This document shows, in pieces, positions 34,762-43,426 of a stretch of DNA of 64,000 bases. Within the stretch, counting starts at the first letter, position 1, and each line of letters opens with the position of its first letter. A model generated the notes under the pieces. The model was not told where the DNA came from. It searched no databases and saw only the letters and a list, made by a program, of their open reading frames with translations. The stretch is from NCBI GenBank assembly GCA_947502635.1, contig CANNAN010000015.1:1-64000 (forward strand), in the 5' to 3' direction. The DNA comes from an uncultured Flavobacteriaceae bacterium (GTDB lineage: Bacteria; Bacteroidota; Bacteroidia; Flavobacteriales; Flavobacteriaceae). The translations under genes and the position numbers were made by a program.

Positions 34762-35715
34762 ATGAAAAAGTTTTTGTCCCTTTTATTATTTCCTATTCTG
34801 GCCTTTGGCCAATCAAACCTTGATGATATAGAAGGACTCTTTCAAAAAAAACAGTTTAAAAAAGCAGAACAGTTTGTTTCTAATTATTTGGAAAAGTCCC
34901 CAAATAACCTACAAGCTATTGAATTATTAGGGGATGCTTACGGACATCAAAAGAAATGGGATGCTGCTATTTTACAATACGAAAAGCTAGTAAATAGTAA
35001 AGGCGATCATGCTAATTACCACTATAAATATGGGGGAGCTTTGGGTATGAAAGCTTTGTCAATTAGTAAATTAAAAGCCCTGGGTATTATAGGCGATGTA
35101 AAAAAGGCTTTTTTAAAGGCGGCCGAGTTAGATAAAAACCATATTGCCGCGCGTTGGGCCTTAGTAGAATTGTATATGCAATTACCAGGTATTATAGGCG
35201 GTAGTAAAAGTAAATCGTTGCATTATGCGGAGGAGTTACAAGCCCTTTCAAAGGTAGATGGTTATTTGGCAAAAGGTTATATTTATGAGTATGATGATGC
35301 TCCCGAACTTGCTGAAAAGTATTATAAAATGGCTATAAAAGAAGGGGGGTCAGTAACTTGTTATAATAAATTAACTACTTTGTATGAAAACGAAGAAGAA
35401 CCAGAAAAAGCAATAGAAAATATAGAGGCTGCCCATAAAAAACACCAACGGAATGCCATGCATTATCAAATAGGTAAAGTAGCTGCGGAGTATAATATCG
35501 AATTACAAAAAGGAGAACGCTGTTTGCAAACTTATATAGATAATTACTCTGCGGAAGATGGGGTTCCTAAGGCCTGGGCGCATTATCGTTTGGCACAAAT
35601 TCATATGCACAAGGAAAACAAACAAGAAGCTCTAAAATATATTGAGTTAGCTATTATTGAACTTCCTAAAATAAAGCCGTTTAAAGAACAAAAAGAGAAA
35701 ATTCTTAATCTGTAG
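34762..35715 (+). CDS. exported TPR protein
   Basis: After a signal peptide (KKFLSLLLFPILAFGQS), the 317 residues form about seven tetratricopeptide-like helical pairs (KKQFKKAEQFVSNYLEKSPNNLQAIELLGDAYGHQKKWDAAILQYEKLV; IAARWALVELYMQLPGIIGG; LAEKYYKMAIKEGG; PEKAIENIEAAHKKH; EALKYIELAIIEL). TPRs build protein-binding scaffolds; the partner is unknown. Possibly functions in the periplasm with the divergent alpha-2-macroglobulin, with which it shares a repeat-bearing intergenic region. Confidence 0.85.
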   Translation: MKKFLSLLLFPILAFGQSNLDDIEGLFQKKQFKKAEQFVSNYLEKSPNNLQAIELLGDAYGHQKKWDAAILQYEKLVNSKGDHANYHYKYGGALGMKALSISKLKALGIIGDVKKAFLKAAELDKNHIAARWALVELYMQLPGIIGGSKSKSLHYAEELQALSKVDGYLAKGYIYEYDDAPELAEKYYKMAIKEGGSVTCYNKLTTLYENEEEPEKAIENIEAAHKKHQRNAMHYQIGKVAAEYNIELQKGERCLQTYIDNYSAEDGVPKAWAHYRLAQIHMHKENKQEALKYIELAIIELPKIKPFKEQKEKILNL

Positions 35716-35719
35716 CTTT

Positions 35720-35779
35720 AGACCATAGACCATAGACCATAGACCATAGACCATAGACCATAGACCATAGACCATAGAC
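35720..35779. repeat. heptamer tandem repeat, AGACCAT x 8
   Basis: Eight exact copies of AGACCAT and a partial ninth follow the TPR stop by five bases. The array is non-coding. Short heptamer arrays of this kind vary in copy number by slippage. Confidence 0.95.
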
Positions 35780-35923
35780 TTTAGGGTTTGTGTATTGATT
35801 ATTACTAAAGATAAGATCGAGCGGTTGTCTGTTTTTTTAGTTCAATTTAAAGGAGTGTCCTGTCTTTCTTTTCTTGTAATTAATATTCTGTATGCAATTT
35901 CTACTGAACTTCTCTTGTAATAA

Positions 35924-35955
35924 TTTGGAATTTGGTATTTGGAGTTTGATATTTG
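35924..35955. repeat. degenerate TTTGGWA heptamer array before mpl
   Basis: Four units (TTTGGAA, TTTGGTA, TTTGGAG, TTTGATA) and a partial TTTG run up to five bases before the mpl ATG. As the second seven-base array within 250 bases it may reflect a slippage-prone intergenic family. Confidence 0.75.
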
Positions 35956-35959
35956 TTTT

Positions 35960-37315
35960 ATGAACGTACATTTTATAGCTATTGGAGGTGCTGCTATGCA
36001 CAATTTAGCCTTAGCATTGCATAATAAGGGTTATCAGGTAACAGGAAGTGATGATACTATTTTCGAACCTTCAAAATCAAGATTGGATGCTAAAGGATTA
36101 TTACCTGAAACTTTTGGGTGGTATCCAGAAAAAATCACTCCAGACTTAGATGCTATTGTATTAGGAATGCATGCTAAAGCAGATAATCCAGAATTATTAA
36201 AAGCCCAGGAATTGGGTTTGAAAATTTATAGTTATCCTGAGTTTTTGTACGAACAATCTAAGCACAAAACCCGTGTGGTTATTGGTGGTAGCCATGGAAA
36301 AACAACTATAACTTCCATGATTTTACACGTTATGCATTACCACGATAGAGACGTCGATTATATGGTTGGCGCACAGTTAGAAGGTTTTGATGTGATGGTG
36401 AAGCTTACCGAAGAAAATGATTTTATTGTGTTAGAAGGTGATGAGTATTTAAGTTCCCCTATTGACAGACGTCCTAAATTTCATTTGTATAAGCCCAATA
36501 TTGCGCTAATAAGTGGGATTGCCTGGGATCATATTAATGTGTTTCCAACTTATGATAATTATGTAGAGCAGTTTAGCCTTTTTGTAGATTCTATTGTTAG
36601 TGGTGGTAGTATTAACTATAACGAAGAGGATTCTGAAGTAAAACGTGTTGTAGAAGCTTCGGCCAATACCATTCGTAAGTTGGCTTACCAAACACCAGTT
36701 TATGCTGTAGAAAATGGGCAAACCTTACTAGAAACTCCAGAGGGTGATTTGCCTATTGAAGTATTTGGAAAACATAATTTAAATAACCTTGCTGGCGCTA
36801 AATGGATTTCTCAGCATATGGGGATTGATGAGGACGATTTTTACGAAGCTATTTCGACTTTTAAGGGAGCAAGCAAGCGATTAGAAAAAATTGCAGAAAG
36901 TAAAAATAGTGTTGCTTATAAAGATTTTGCACATTCGCCTAGTAAGGTAGAAGCGACTACCAATGCTGTTAAAGAGCAATATGAAAATAGAACTTTAGTA
37001 GCTTGTTTGGAATTACATACCTATAGTAGTTTAAATGCCGACTTTTTAAAGGAATACAAAGGAACATTAGATGCCGCCGATGTTGCTGTAGTATTTTATT
37101 CGCCGCATGCGGTTGAAATTAAAAAACTAGAAGAAGTAACACAGGAACAAATAGCCCATGCTTTTCAGCGTGATGATTTAATTATCTATACGAACCCAGA
37201 GGATTTTAAAAACTTCTTATTCTCGCAAAACTTTGATAATAAAGCTTTGTTGCTTATGAGCTCTGGGAATTATGGTGGTTTAGATTTTGATGCGGTTAAA
37301 GGGGTGATTGAGTAG
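35960..37315 (+). CDS. mpl: UDP-MurNAc tripeptide ligase (murein peptide recycling)
   Basis: ATG at 35960 is chosen over an upstream TTG that lies within the heptamer array. The ~451-residue Mur ligase starts VHFIAIGGAAMHNLALALHNKGYQVTGSDD (Rossmann domain), has the P-loop GGSHGKTT near residue 112, EGDEYLSSPID, and a C-terminal AHSPSKVEATTNAVKEQYENR domain. The IGGAAMHNLA start and EGDEY separate it from MurC. Mpl attaches recycled L-Ala-D-Glu-mDAP tripeptide to UDP-MurNAc in the cytosol. Confidence 0.9.
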   Translation: MNVHFIAIGGAAMHNLALALHNKGYQVTGSDDTIFEPSKSRLDAKGLLPETFGWYPEKITPDLDAIVLGMHAKADNPELLKAQELGLKIYSYPEFLYEQSKHKTRVVIGGSHGKTTITSMILHVMHYHDRDVDYMVGAQLEGFDVMVKLTEENDFIVLEGDEYLSSPIDRRPKFHLYKPNIALISGIAWDHINVFPTYDNYVEQFSLFVDSIVSGGSINYNEEDSEVKRVVEASANTIRKLAYQTPVYAVENGQTLLETPEGDLPIEVFGKHNLNNLAGAKWISQHMGIDEDDFYEAISTFKGASKRLEKIAESKNSVAYKDFAHSPSKVEATTNAVKEQYENRTLVACLELHTYSSLNADFLKEYKGTLDAADVAVVFYSPHAVEIKKLEEVTQEQIAHAFQRDDLIIYTNPEDFKNFLFSQNFDNKALLLMSSGNYGGLDFDAVKGVIE

Positions 37316-37404
37316 TTTTGTTATCATTATTAGAGTAGATTGTCTTTATATAAATTGTAACGTTTTGCTAATTATGAATACTTATAATTTATATACGGTT
37401 ATAC

Positions 37405-38790
37405 ATGAGACTCAAAAGACGCTTTTATGATTCTTCAATAAGTTTAAAAAACATTTCTAAAGAATATCTTGTTTTAAGTGTTGTAACAGGTTTGGCTAGC
37501 GCATTTACTATTTACGGATTCTTTTATGTGATAAGGGAATCGTTTAGAATAATGTCTTTTGGCTTTGATCATTTGCCAAATATTATAAGTGAATACAATA
37601 GGAATTTATACAATATATTTTTTGCTGGTTTATCAGTGATTTTTGCTAACTCAATAATAATCAGTCTACTTTTGAGTAAGCAACAAAGGGTAATGTCCCG
37701 TCTTAACCCTAAAAGAAAAAGGATACTCAACGATCAGATTTTTTTGAACTTCAATTTCTCATATTGGTTTGCTAAAATTAGTCTAGTTTTTGGAATGTTT
37801 TCTATGGGATTTATGGATTTTGATTTTTTGTCATATATATGGATATCTTACCTTTTACTTTTTGTATTATTTTTAGAGTCTTGGAAAGGATTGAGTGTGA
37901 TATTTACTAAAAATCGCTTTAAAATTCAATTTATTCATTTGATTATTTTGGTTTTATTGACTCTTGGCTTGAGTAGGTTAGATTTTATTAATTATAAACA
38001 GATTGATGAATTATCAATAAAATCTAATCCAATTTATGGCCTACCACATTCTAATTTTTATAATGATAGTAATAATAGATTTTATAGTAAACTTAGTTTC
38101 AAAATTGATTTAGATGATAATAATCAATTAAAGTTTTTTGTTTATGGTAAATGGGCTTTTTTAAAAGATGTTCAAAGTATCATCAATGAAGAGAGAGCTT
38201 CCATGAGACAGGAATTAGCTTCTTTTTTAAAAGTAAGGATAATTGCAAATAAAGACATTGAATTAAAATATATTAAAATTTTGGAAGCAGAATTGTATTC
38301 AATAAGTCAACAAAGAATTATTTATGATGTCTATAATGATGATTTATTAACTACGAGGTTTGAAAATAGAGGAATAGAACATAAGATTTCTCCTTTTGTT
38401 TTAGATTTTAAACAAGACACCTATACTTCTTCAATTCCATTACCACCATTACCGTTTTCTGAAGAAAAAAAAATTTTTGAAAATGTTTTAAAAATTGAAA
38501 TTGGAGAAACTGTAAAAGTTGATGGGATTACTGTTCCAAAGAATATGCTCATTAGAAAATTTAAAAATTATATTAATGAAAATACAGCTTTTAAATATTT
38601 ATATAATGAAGATTCAAATTATCAAAACTATATAACGGTTTTATCTTCTCATTATGATGCTGTATATAAGTTACGAAAACAGAATCAGACTATCTTCAAA
38701 GACTATTCTTATGAAAATGAGCAATATAAAAAAGAACAGAGGTCTCTTAAAGAGCAATTTCCAATCAATATAATTGAACAGGGAAATTAA
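37405..38790 (+). CDS. membrane protein with large soluble C-terminal part, unknown
   Basis: The 461 residues have about five hydrophobic segments in the first 190 residues (near 28-48, 66-88, 112-130, 138-155 and 173-190) and then a long polar region without a signature I recognise (KLSFKIDLDDNNQLKFFVYGKWAFLKDVQSIINEE; PLPFSEEKKIFENVLKIEIGETVKVDGITVP). Composition is AT-rich and Asn/Lys/Ile-rich compared with neighbours such as mpl. The C-terminal part is probably outside the cytoplasm. No operon partners; the next gene is on the other strand. Confidence 0.55.
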   Translation: MRLKRRFYDSSISLKNISKEYLVLSVVTGLASAFTIYGFFYVIRESFRIMSFGFDHLPNIISEYNRNLYNIFFAGLSVIFANSIIISLLLSKQQRVMSRLNPKRKRILNDQIFLNFNFSYWFAKISLVFGMFSMGFMDFDFLSYIWISYLLLFVLFLESWKGLSVIFTKNRFKIQFIHLIILVLLTLGLSRLDFINYKQIDELSIKSNPIYGLPHSNFYNDSNNRFYSKLSFKIDLDDNNQLKFFVYGKWAFLKDVQSIINEERASMRQELASFLKVRIIANKDIELKYIKILEAELYSISQQRIIYDVYNDDLLTTRFENRGIEHKISPFVLDFKQDTYTSSIPLPPLPFSEEKKIFENVLKIEIGETVKVDGITVPKNMLIRKFKNYINENTAFKYLYNEDSNYQNYITVLSSHYDAVYKLRKQNQTIFKDYSYENEQYKKEQRSLKEQFPINIIEQGN

Positions 38791-39022
38791 AACTTTTCTA
38801 AGATAGATTGCAATTGCAGCCTAAGCTTATAAATTCTATAAAACTATAGATTTAAAAGAACTATTAGTTAAAGGATAATTCATAGCATTATTTGTAAGAA
38901 TTGGATTTGTATTACATCTCGGATTACGAGTAGGGAGTCTTCTTTATAATTAATGATATTCTTCCACATACTTAGATTGAAATATACCATCCAAGTTTAC
39001 TAAATATTTACTGATTTCGAGA

Positions 39023-39532
39023 TTAGGCTATGATTTCGTTTTTTAGATTGAATATAACCCTATCTTCTTTTTTTACTTGTTTTGAGTAACTTTCAAAAAA
39101 GAAAGGAATATTATCATCTTCATTTCCGTTTTCAATGCGTTGTTTTACTTTTTCGAAGGCTATCAATGTAACTTCATTATCTGATTGACCAGTAACTAAA
39201 ATAGGTTGATTTAATTCGTCATACCAATAGTACTTTCCTCCATAATTTCGTCTGGCAACCTCAAAAATGTATGAACCAGCTTGTGCAATAATATCTTCTT
39301 TCATAGCACAACTCATATTATCTTTATTTTCTGCAAATAAACTCAATATTTCTTTGTCTAAAATAGCCAAACTTGATTCACTATAATCTAATCCATAACC
39401 TGATTGTTCATTAAAACTTGAAATTAGTCTTTCTGCAGTGTTAATAGATTTTTCAATAAATCCTCTTTGTGCTTTGTCAATTGGACTCTTGAACTGGCTA
39501 AGTTTCTCTTTAAAGATATTAAATATTCCCAT
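39023..39532 (-). CDS. cytosolic protein of unknown function
   Basis: The 169 residues begin GIFNIFKEKLSQFKSPIDKAQRGFIEKSINTAERLISSFNEQSGYGLDYSESSLAILDKEILSLFAENKDNMSCAMKEDIIAQAGSYIFEVARRNYGGKYYWYDELNQPILVTGQ. There is no signal peptide or membrane helix. The YGGKYYWYDELNQPILV strand pattern suggests a DUF-type single domain that I cannot name. It stands alone, with more than 500 bases to the next gene. Confidence 0.5.
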   Translation of the reverse strand: MGIFNIFKEKLSQFKSPIDKAQRGFIEKSINTAERLISSFNEQSGYGLDYSESSLAILDKEILSLFAENKDNMSCAMKEDIIAQAGSYIFEVARRNYGGKYYWYDELNQPILVTGQSDNEVTLIAFEKVKQRIENGNEDDNIPFFFESYSKQVKKEDRVIFNLKNEIIA

Positions 39533-40040
39533 AACTATCTTTTTCTAATTGGTTTTTAAATGAGGCAAAACTTTCCTGATATATCAAAATCATTTAATAT
39601 AGAATCAGATTTGTTGTAAGTCGTTCATAAACAACTCTAAACGAAAATAGTTAAATTTTCTTACAAATGCAAGTTTATGATTTTTACATTATTAGAAATA
39701 TATTCCTACTTGTAAGCTTTTTAAAGTAGATAACTATTTATGAATACTTTTTTGTTATGATAATTTAATCTTAGGTATGAATCAATACCGTATCATATTA
39801 TTATGAAGTTGAATGTTTTGTAGAATGAGGCTAGTTAATTAGTAAGAAAAATTTAAAGTTGCTTCTAAAAAAGATAAATTCTATATCTAAATATGTTTAA
39901 GAGGAAGTATTCTAGTAATCAATTGTTAAATATGTGTTTAAAATTTAATATGAACCATATGAACAATAAAAAAAGATTTTAAAGTTCCTTATAAATTTAA
40001 TATTTTTCTAAGTTTACATTGTTATTTAAACACAATTATA
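39533..40040. other. 508-bp AT-rich gap, no gene seen
   Basis: No frame longer than about 20 codons with a credible start, no tRNA-like fold and no clear repeat was found. Near its right end TAAGTTTA (40009-40016) resembles the -7 element of the GH16 gene. The length leaves room for an activator site or a small RNA, but I see no direct sign of one. Confidence 0.4.
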
Positions 40041-41213
40041 ATGATAAAAAACAAATTAACTTATAGCGCAGTATTTTTAGTTTTAACATTACTTTTTTGT
40101 TGTAGCAGTAGCGACGACCCAAAAGACACGACTTCTCCATCTATAAGCTGTATAGATAATATTAATGTAAATATTGATGCTACGGCAAGTGAAGCTGTAG
40201 TAACATACGATACACCCGTAGGTACTGATAACATTAGTGCTGTTACAAAACAAACTGAAGGGTTAGTTTCTGGCTCAGCTTTTCCTATTGGAACGACTAC
40301 GAATACGTTCCGTGCTACTGATGAAGCTGGTAATAGCACTTCATGTAGTTTTGATGTTATAGTAATTAGAAATGCCCCTACGTCGAGTAGTCCTTACTTT
40401 ATAGGTGAGGCACCTACACCAAATGGAAAAAAATGGTCAAAACTTGAAAACTTAACAGACGAGTTTGAACAAACCGATGGTATTGATAGAAATAAATGGC
40501 ACACGGCTCCCAAAATTACAGAGGCAGGTTGGTTTTGGGAAGGAAGACCACCAGGATTGTTTATAGAAGAATCGATTACTGTAAATGATGGTAAATTAAA
40601 AATTGAAGCCAATAAATTGCCTGCTACGGTGATACAAAATGGAAACAGTTATGATTATACAGGAGGCATAGTCAGGTCAAAAGAACAATGTAAAGTTGGC
40701 TATTATTATGAGTGCAAAATGAAAGCTAATAAAACATTTATGTCTTCAACGTTTTGGATGATGACGGAAGAAAATGCTTGCCCAAAAAGAACAGAGTTAG
40801 ATATTCAAGAATGTATTGGAGAAATAAACCCTGATGCACCAGCTTGGGTGTCTACAGGGAAATGGGATGAAATTTTCCACTCGAATGCCTTCCATAGAAC
40901 AAGTTGTGCTAATGCTACTGCTACTAGAAAGCAAGATGCTATTGGTACTGCTAAGAATTGGAGTGATTTCTTTGTATATGGCTTTTGGTGGAAATCTGAA
41001 ACCGAATTATGGTTCTATTTTAATGGTGAACTTGCATATAAAATAGATAACCCTACTACAGATTTCGACATTCCAATGTATTATAATTTGGCTGTTGAAA
41101 CTTATGATTGGAATCCACCACAGGCAGATGGCAATGATATGGAAGGGCTTACCCAAGAAGAACGTTCAACTCAATACGAATGGATTAGAACTTGGGAGTT
41201 GAAAGATGAGTAA
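40041..41213 (+). CDS. GH16 glycoside hydrolase lipoprotein with HYR-like domain
   Basis: The signal ends in LLFCCSSSDDPKD: a lipid Cys (20 or 21) followed by Ser/Asp residues, as in Bacteroidota surface-export signals. Residues 34-110 form an HYR-like domain (DTTSPSISCIDNINVNI, YDTPVGTDNIS, FPIGTTTNTFRATDEAGNSTSCSFDVIV). The catalytic part has TELDIQE: Glu252 nucleophile, Asp254 and Glu257 acid/base of GH16, plus WEGRPPG, SSTFWMM and FVYGFWW aromatic subsites. The motif is close to that of agarase- or porphyranase-type GH16 enzymes of marine Flavobacteriaceae. It stands alone, outside the SusCD region; the polysaccharide is not known. Confidence 0.85.
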   Translation: MIKNKLTYSAVFLVLTLLFCCSSSDDPKDTTSPSISCIDNINVNIDATASEAVVTYDTPVGTDNISAVTKQTEGLVSGSAFPIGTTTNTFRATDEAGNSTSCSFDVIVIRNAPTSSSPYFIGEAPTPNGKKWSKLENLTDEFEQTDGIDRNKWHTAPKITEAGWFWEGRPPGLFIEESITVNDGKLKIEANKLPATVIQNGNSYDYTGGIVRSKEQCKVGYYYECKMKANKTFMSSTFWMMTEENACPKRTELDIQECIGEINPDAPAWVSTGKWDEIFHSNAFHRTSCANATATRKQDAIGTAKNWSDFFVYGFWWKSETELWFYFNGELAYKIDNPTTDFDIPMYYNLAVETYDWNPPQADGNDMEGLTQEERSTQYEWIRTWELKDE

Positions 41214-41382
41214 AGCTTAAGGTAAATTTATAAGAAGTCAGATTTTTGAAGGAAATTAATTTTTCATAAAGATCGTATACCTTAATATACCGCTTTAAAT
41301 CGACCAATAATTTGTCAAGGGGTTTTGTACTTTAACTGAATTTTGTTGTCAACATTTGTTTTATAAACTAATGCATACATTA

Positions 41383-41688
41383 TTATTTTAAATGTTTTAA
41401 TATTTTGTCATCAATGTAAAAAGTTCCAAAGGGGATAAAACAAGCGGCGATAACTATCCAGGTGATTTCTTTAAAAGGCCATTTTTGTTCAATGCCAATA
41501 CGTAGTACATTGAAAATAAAAAGTAAAAACAAGGCTCCATGAGCAGGACCAATACTTTTTACCCATTCGGGGTTATTAAACATGTATTTTAGAGGAACAG
41601 CAATAAAGATTAATACTAGTAAGGACATCCCTTCTAAAAAGCCATAAAGTCGTAAACGTCCAATTGAAGTTGTAAAATATTTTTTCAT
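41383..41688 (-). CDS. DUF3817 membrane protein
   Basis: ATG at 41688 gives 101 residues and starts two bases after the preceding stop; a longer reading uses TTG. It has three hydrophobic helices with RLRLYGFLEGMSLLVLIFIAVPLKYMFNNPEWVKSIGPAHGALFLLFIFNVL, the DUF3817 signature. Family function is unknown. Cotranscribed with the membrane protein before it, behind the TetR operator. Confidence 0.78.
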   Translation of the reverse strand: MKKYFTTSIGRLRLYGFLEGMSLLVLIFIAVPLKYMFNNPEWVKSIGPAHGALFLLFIFNVLRIGIEQKWPFKEITWIVIAACFIPFGTFYIDDKILKHLK

Positions 41689-41690
41689 GT

Positions 41691-42155
41691 TCAAATAGGT
41701 CTTAAATAAGTTCTAGCAGATAAAGGTGAAAAAGGCCATGGAATTGCAATAAATATTACGATTAAGGCTATAGTAAACCAAATTAGCATGGTTTTAAATT
41801 TTTCCAGATTTGTTGGTTTTCGTTTTGCTAATGCCGAACCAATTGTTAGTAAAACTATTGCTGTAAGCATTAAAACAAAATGGATGATTCCATAAAATGT
41901 TAATTCTAAATTTTGTAATCCCGTTTTGGTATTAGACCAAAAGTGTTTGACAATTGGGCTTTGTGTATAAAGTATTATTCCAACCATTAATTGGATATGG
42001 GCCATGGTCGCTGTCCAATGTCGGAAAGCATCATCAGTTTTAGAGAACTTCTTGTTTTTTACTACTCCAATGAGTGCCCTATATATAGAATATATAATGA
42101 AAATTAGTACAAGCCAACGAGTAATAGAATGTGCAGTAAGCAGGTATGAATACAT
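41691..42155 (-). CDS. small membrane protein, sometimes labelled cytochrome b
   Basis: The 154 residues have four to five hydrophobic helices and a conserved-looking start (YLLTAHSITRWLVLIFIIYSIYRALIGVVKNKKFSKTDDAFRHWTATMAHIQLMVGIILY). Several His residues lie near helix ends, which could bind haem, but the number and spacing do not let me confirm that. It is the first gene of a two-gene operon with DUF3817 under the palindromic operator. Confidence 0.55.
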   Translation of the reverse strand: MYSYLLTAHSITRWLVLIFIIYSIYRALIGVVKNKKFSKTDDAFRHWTATMAHIQLMVGIILYTQSPIVKHFWSNTKTGLQNLELTFYGIIHFVLMLTAIVLLTIGSALAKRKPTNLEKFKTMLIWFTIALIVIFIAIPWPFSPLSARTYLRPI

Positions 42156-42184
42156 CTTGTATTGATTTTTTTTCTTTCTACATA

Positions 42185-42192
42185 CAAATTTA
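42185..42192 (-). promoter_or_regulatory. -7 element of the TetR-controlled operon
   Basis: On the minus strand TAAATTTG matches TAnnTTTG; the perfect palindrome (42197-42222) begins four bases further upstream and covers the -33 position. Confidence 0.6.
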
Positions 42193-42196
42193 AAAT

Positions 42197-42222
42197 AAAA
42201 ACATACTAATTAGTATGTTTTT
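42197..42222 (-). promoter_or_regulatory. 26-bp perfect palindrome, TetR operator
   Basis: AAAAACATACTAA and TTAGTATGTTTTT form a perfect inverted repeat. It sits between the tetR gene and the two-gene operon, over the latter's promoter. A degenerate copy lies in front of tetR. Confidence 0.75.
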
Positions 42223-42233
42223 GGTAAAAAAAA

Positions 42234-42824
42234 TTATTTTAATGTATTTAAATAGTTTTTAAGTTCTTTTAAATAGGGTAGATATGCTTTTTTACTGTTT
42301 TCTAATTTTCCGAAATTTCGTATGCCCCAATAGCCAGACATTACAAACATCGAAGTTTGCCTTGCATTTACATCATTGCGAACAAATTCCCTTTTTTTTC
42401 CTTCTTCAATGCTATAGGTCATTGTTTCTATCCACTCTTTGGTTAGCTCGTTTAATACTTTACTAAAGTGTACATTCCAAGGTGTCATTTCTTGTGTAAA
42501 ATTAGCAGCAGGACAACCAAACTCAACTTTTAAAAACTCATTTTCCATTAGTAAGTTGTACATCAGATTGTAAATAGCATCTAACGGGTTTTTCTCATTT
42601 TGTAAGGGTTTCACAAAACTATTTACAAATATTGGTTTTAAAATTTCGTTAACAATGGCAAGTCCCATGTTGTCTTTGTTTTTGAAATGGTAATAGAAAG
42701 CCCCCTTTGTTACCTGAGTTGTTGCAATAATGTCATCAATACTGGTTGTTTGATAACCTTTAACATAAATTAATTCAAATGCTTTATGTAGAATGTTCAG
42801 TCTGGTTGCTTCAGCTTTTTTCAT
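42234..42824 (-). CDS. TetR/AcrR-family regulator
   Basis: The 196-residue protein has the TetR HTH: ATRLNILHKAFELIYVKGYQTTSIDDIIATTQVTKGAFYYHFKNKDNMGLAIVNEI. The C-terminal ligand domain is less conserved and contains a Cys (EFGCPAANFTQEM) that could respond to reactive molecules. It likely represses the two membrane-protein genes following it through the perfect palindrome, and itself through the copy ahead of its start. The inducer is unknown. Confidence 0.9.
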   Translation of the reverse strand: MKKAEATRLNILHKAFELIYVKGYQTTSIDDIIATTQVTKGAFYYHFKNKDNMGLAIVNEILKPIFVNSFVKPLQNEKNPLDAIYNLMYNLLMENEFLKVEFGCPAANFTQEMTPWNVHFSKVLNELTKEWIETMTYSIEEGKKREFVRNDVNARQTSMFVMSGYWGIRNFGKLENSKKAYLPYLKELKNYLNTLK

Positions 42825-42825
42825 A

Positions 42826-42847
42826 AAAGATACCGCTTAGTATTTTT
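42826..42847 (-). promoter_or_regulatory. degenerate TetR operator copy
   Basis: Matches the core of the perfect operator at 17 of 22 positions (ATAC and TTAGTAT are kept). It lies two bases before the tetR ATG and next to a TATCTTTT -7-like sequence, so autorepression is plausible. Confidence 0.5.
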
Positions 42848-42937
42848 GTAAAGGAACGAAAATGTCTACTTTTCTACAAGTCTAGTTTCGTTATCTGCAA
42901 GATTATTTCTAACTTTAAGAGAATCAAGGTCTATTAA

Positions 42938-43357
42938 TTATCTTCTTAAAAATTGCATGACTCCAGCATTTAATTGAAAATCTAAATCTGAAATAAAATA
43001 ATCGATCTCATTATTTGGAAAACAGCTATTAATGTTACTAATAGTGTGGCAAATATCTTTATAGTAATTTAAAAGTTTAAGATTGTCTGGGTTTAGCCCT
43101 TCTTGTTTGCACCATACTAAAAAGTCTTTAGACTCATTAATCGCTACAAGGGCTCTAAAAACAATAATAAAATTTAATATAGGGTTATAATAGCTAAGAT
43201 CCTCATACTCATCAGATACATGAATGGTATAAATACAATTCCCAATTCTTAATACTACAGGAATTAAATTTTGCTCAATATGAGGTCCTTTGTTTAAACA
43301 AATAGTGATTCCTTTATTAGCAATAAAGTTTTGAATGTCTATAATCTCAGGATACAT
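42938..43357 (-). CDS. cytosolic protein of unknown function
   Basis: The 139 residues (begins YPEIIDIQNFIANKGITICLNKGPHIEQNLIPVVLRIGNCIYTIHVSDEYEDLSYYNPILNFIIVFRALVAINESKDFLVWCKQEGLNP) have a mixed alpha/beta look with no membrane segment or signal. I do not recognise a family. It is a single gene between tetR and the amidase. Confidence 0.5.
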   Translation of the reverse strand: MYPEIIDIQNFIANKGITICLNKGPHIEQNLIPVVLRIGNCIYTIHVSDEYEDLSYYNPILNFIIVFRALVAINESKDFLVWCKQEGLNPDNLKLLNYYKDICHTISNINSCFPNNEIDYFISDLDFQLNAGVMQFLRR

Positions 43358-43426
43358 GAATTATGAAATGTATAAATTAAAAACTTTTATTCAAAATTGT
43401 TGAAATGCTTTCTTTGCAAAGTTGAA

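Noticed and set aside
35720-35779. Heptamer array as a CRISPR
   Set aside because: The units are contiguous seven-base copies without spacers and no cas gene is near.
38791-39022. Possible remnant of a mobile element (GGATTACGAG-containing spacer)
   Set aside because: No terminal repeats and no transposase-like frame could be made out in this 232-base spacer.
42875-42885. TACAAGTCTAG shared with the hairpin at 60405-60414
   Set aside because: Eleven bases with no shared flanks or symmetry at the first site; probably coincidence.
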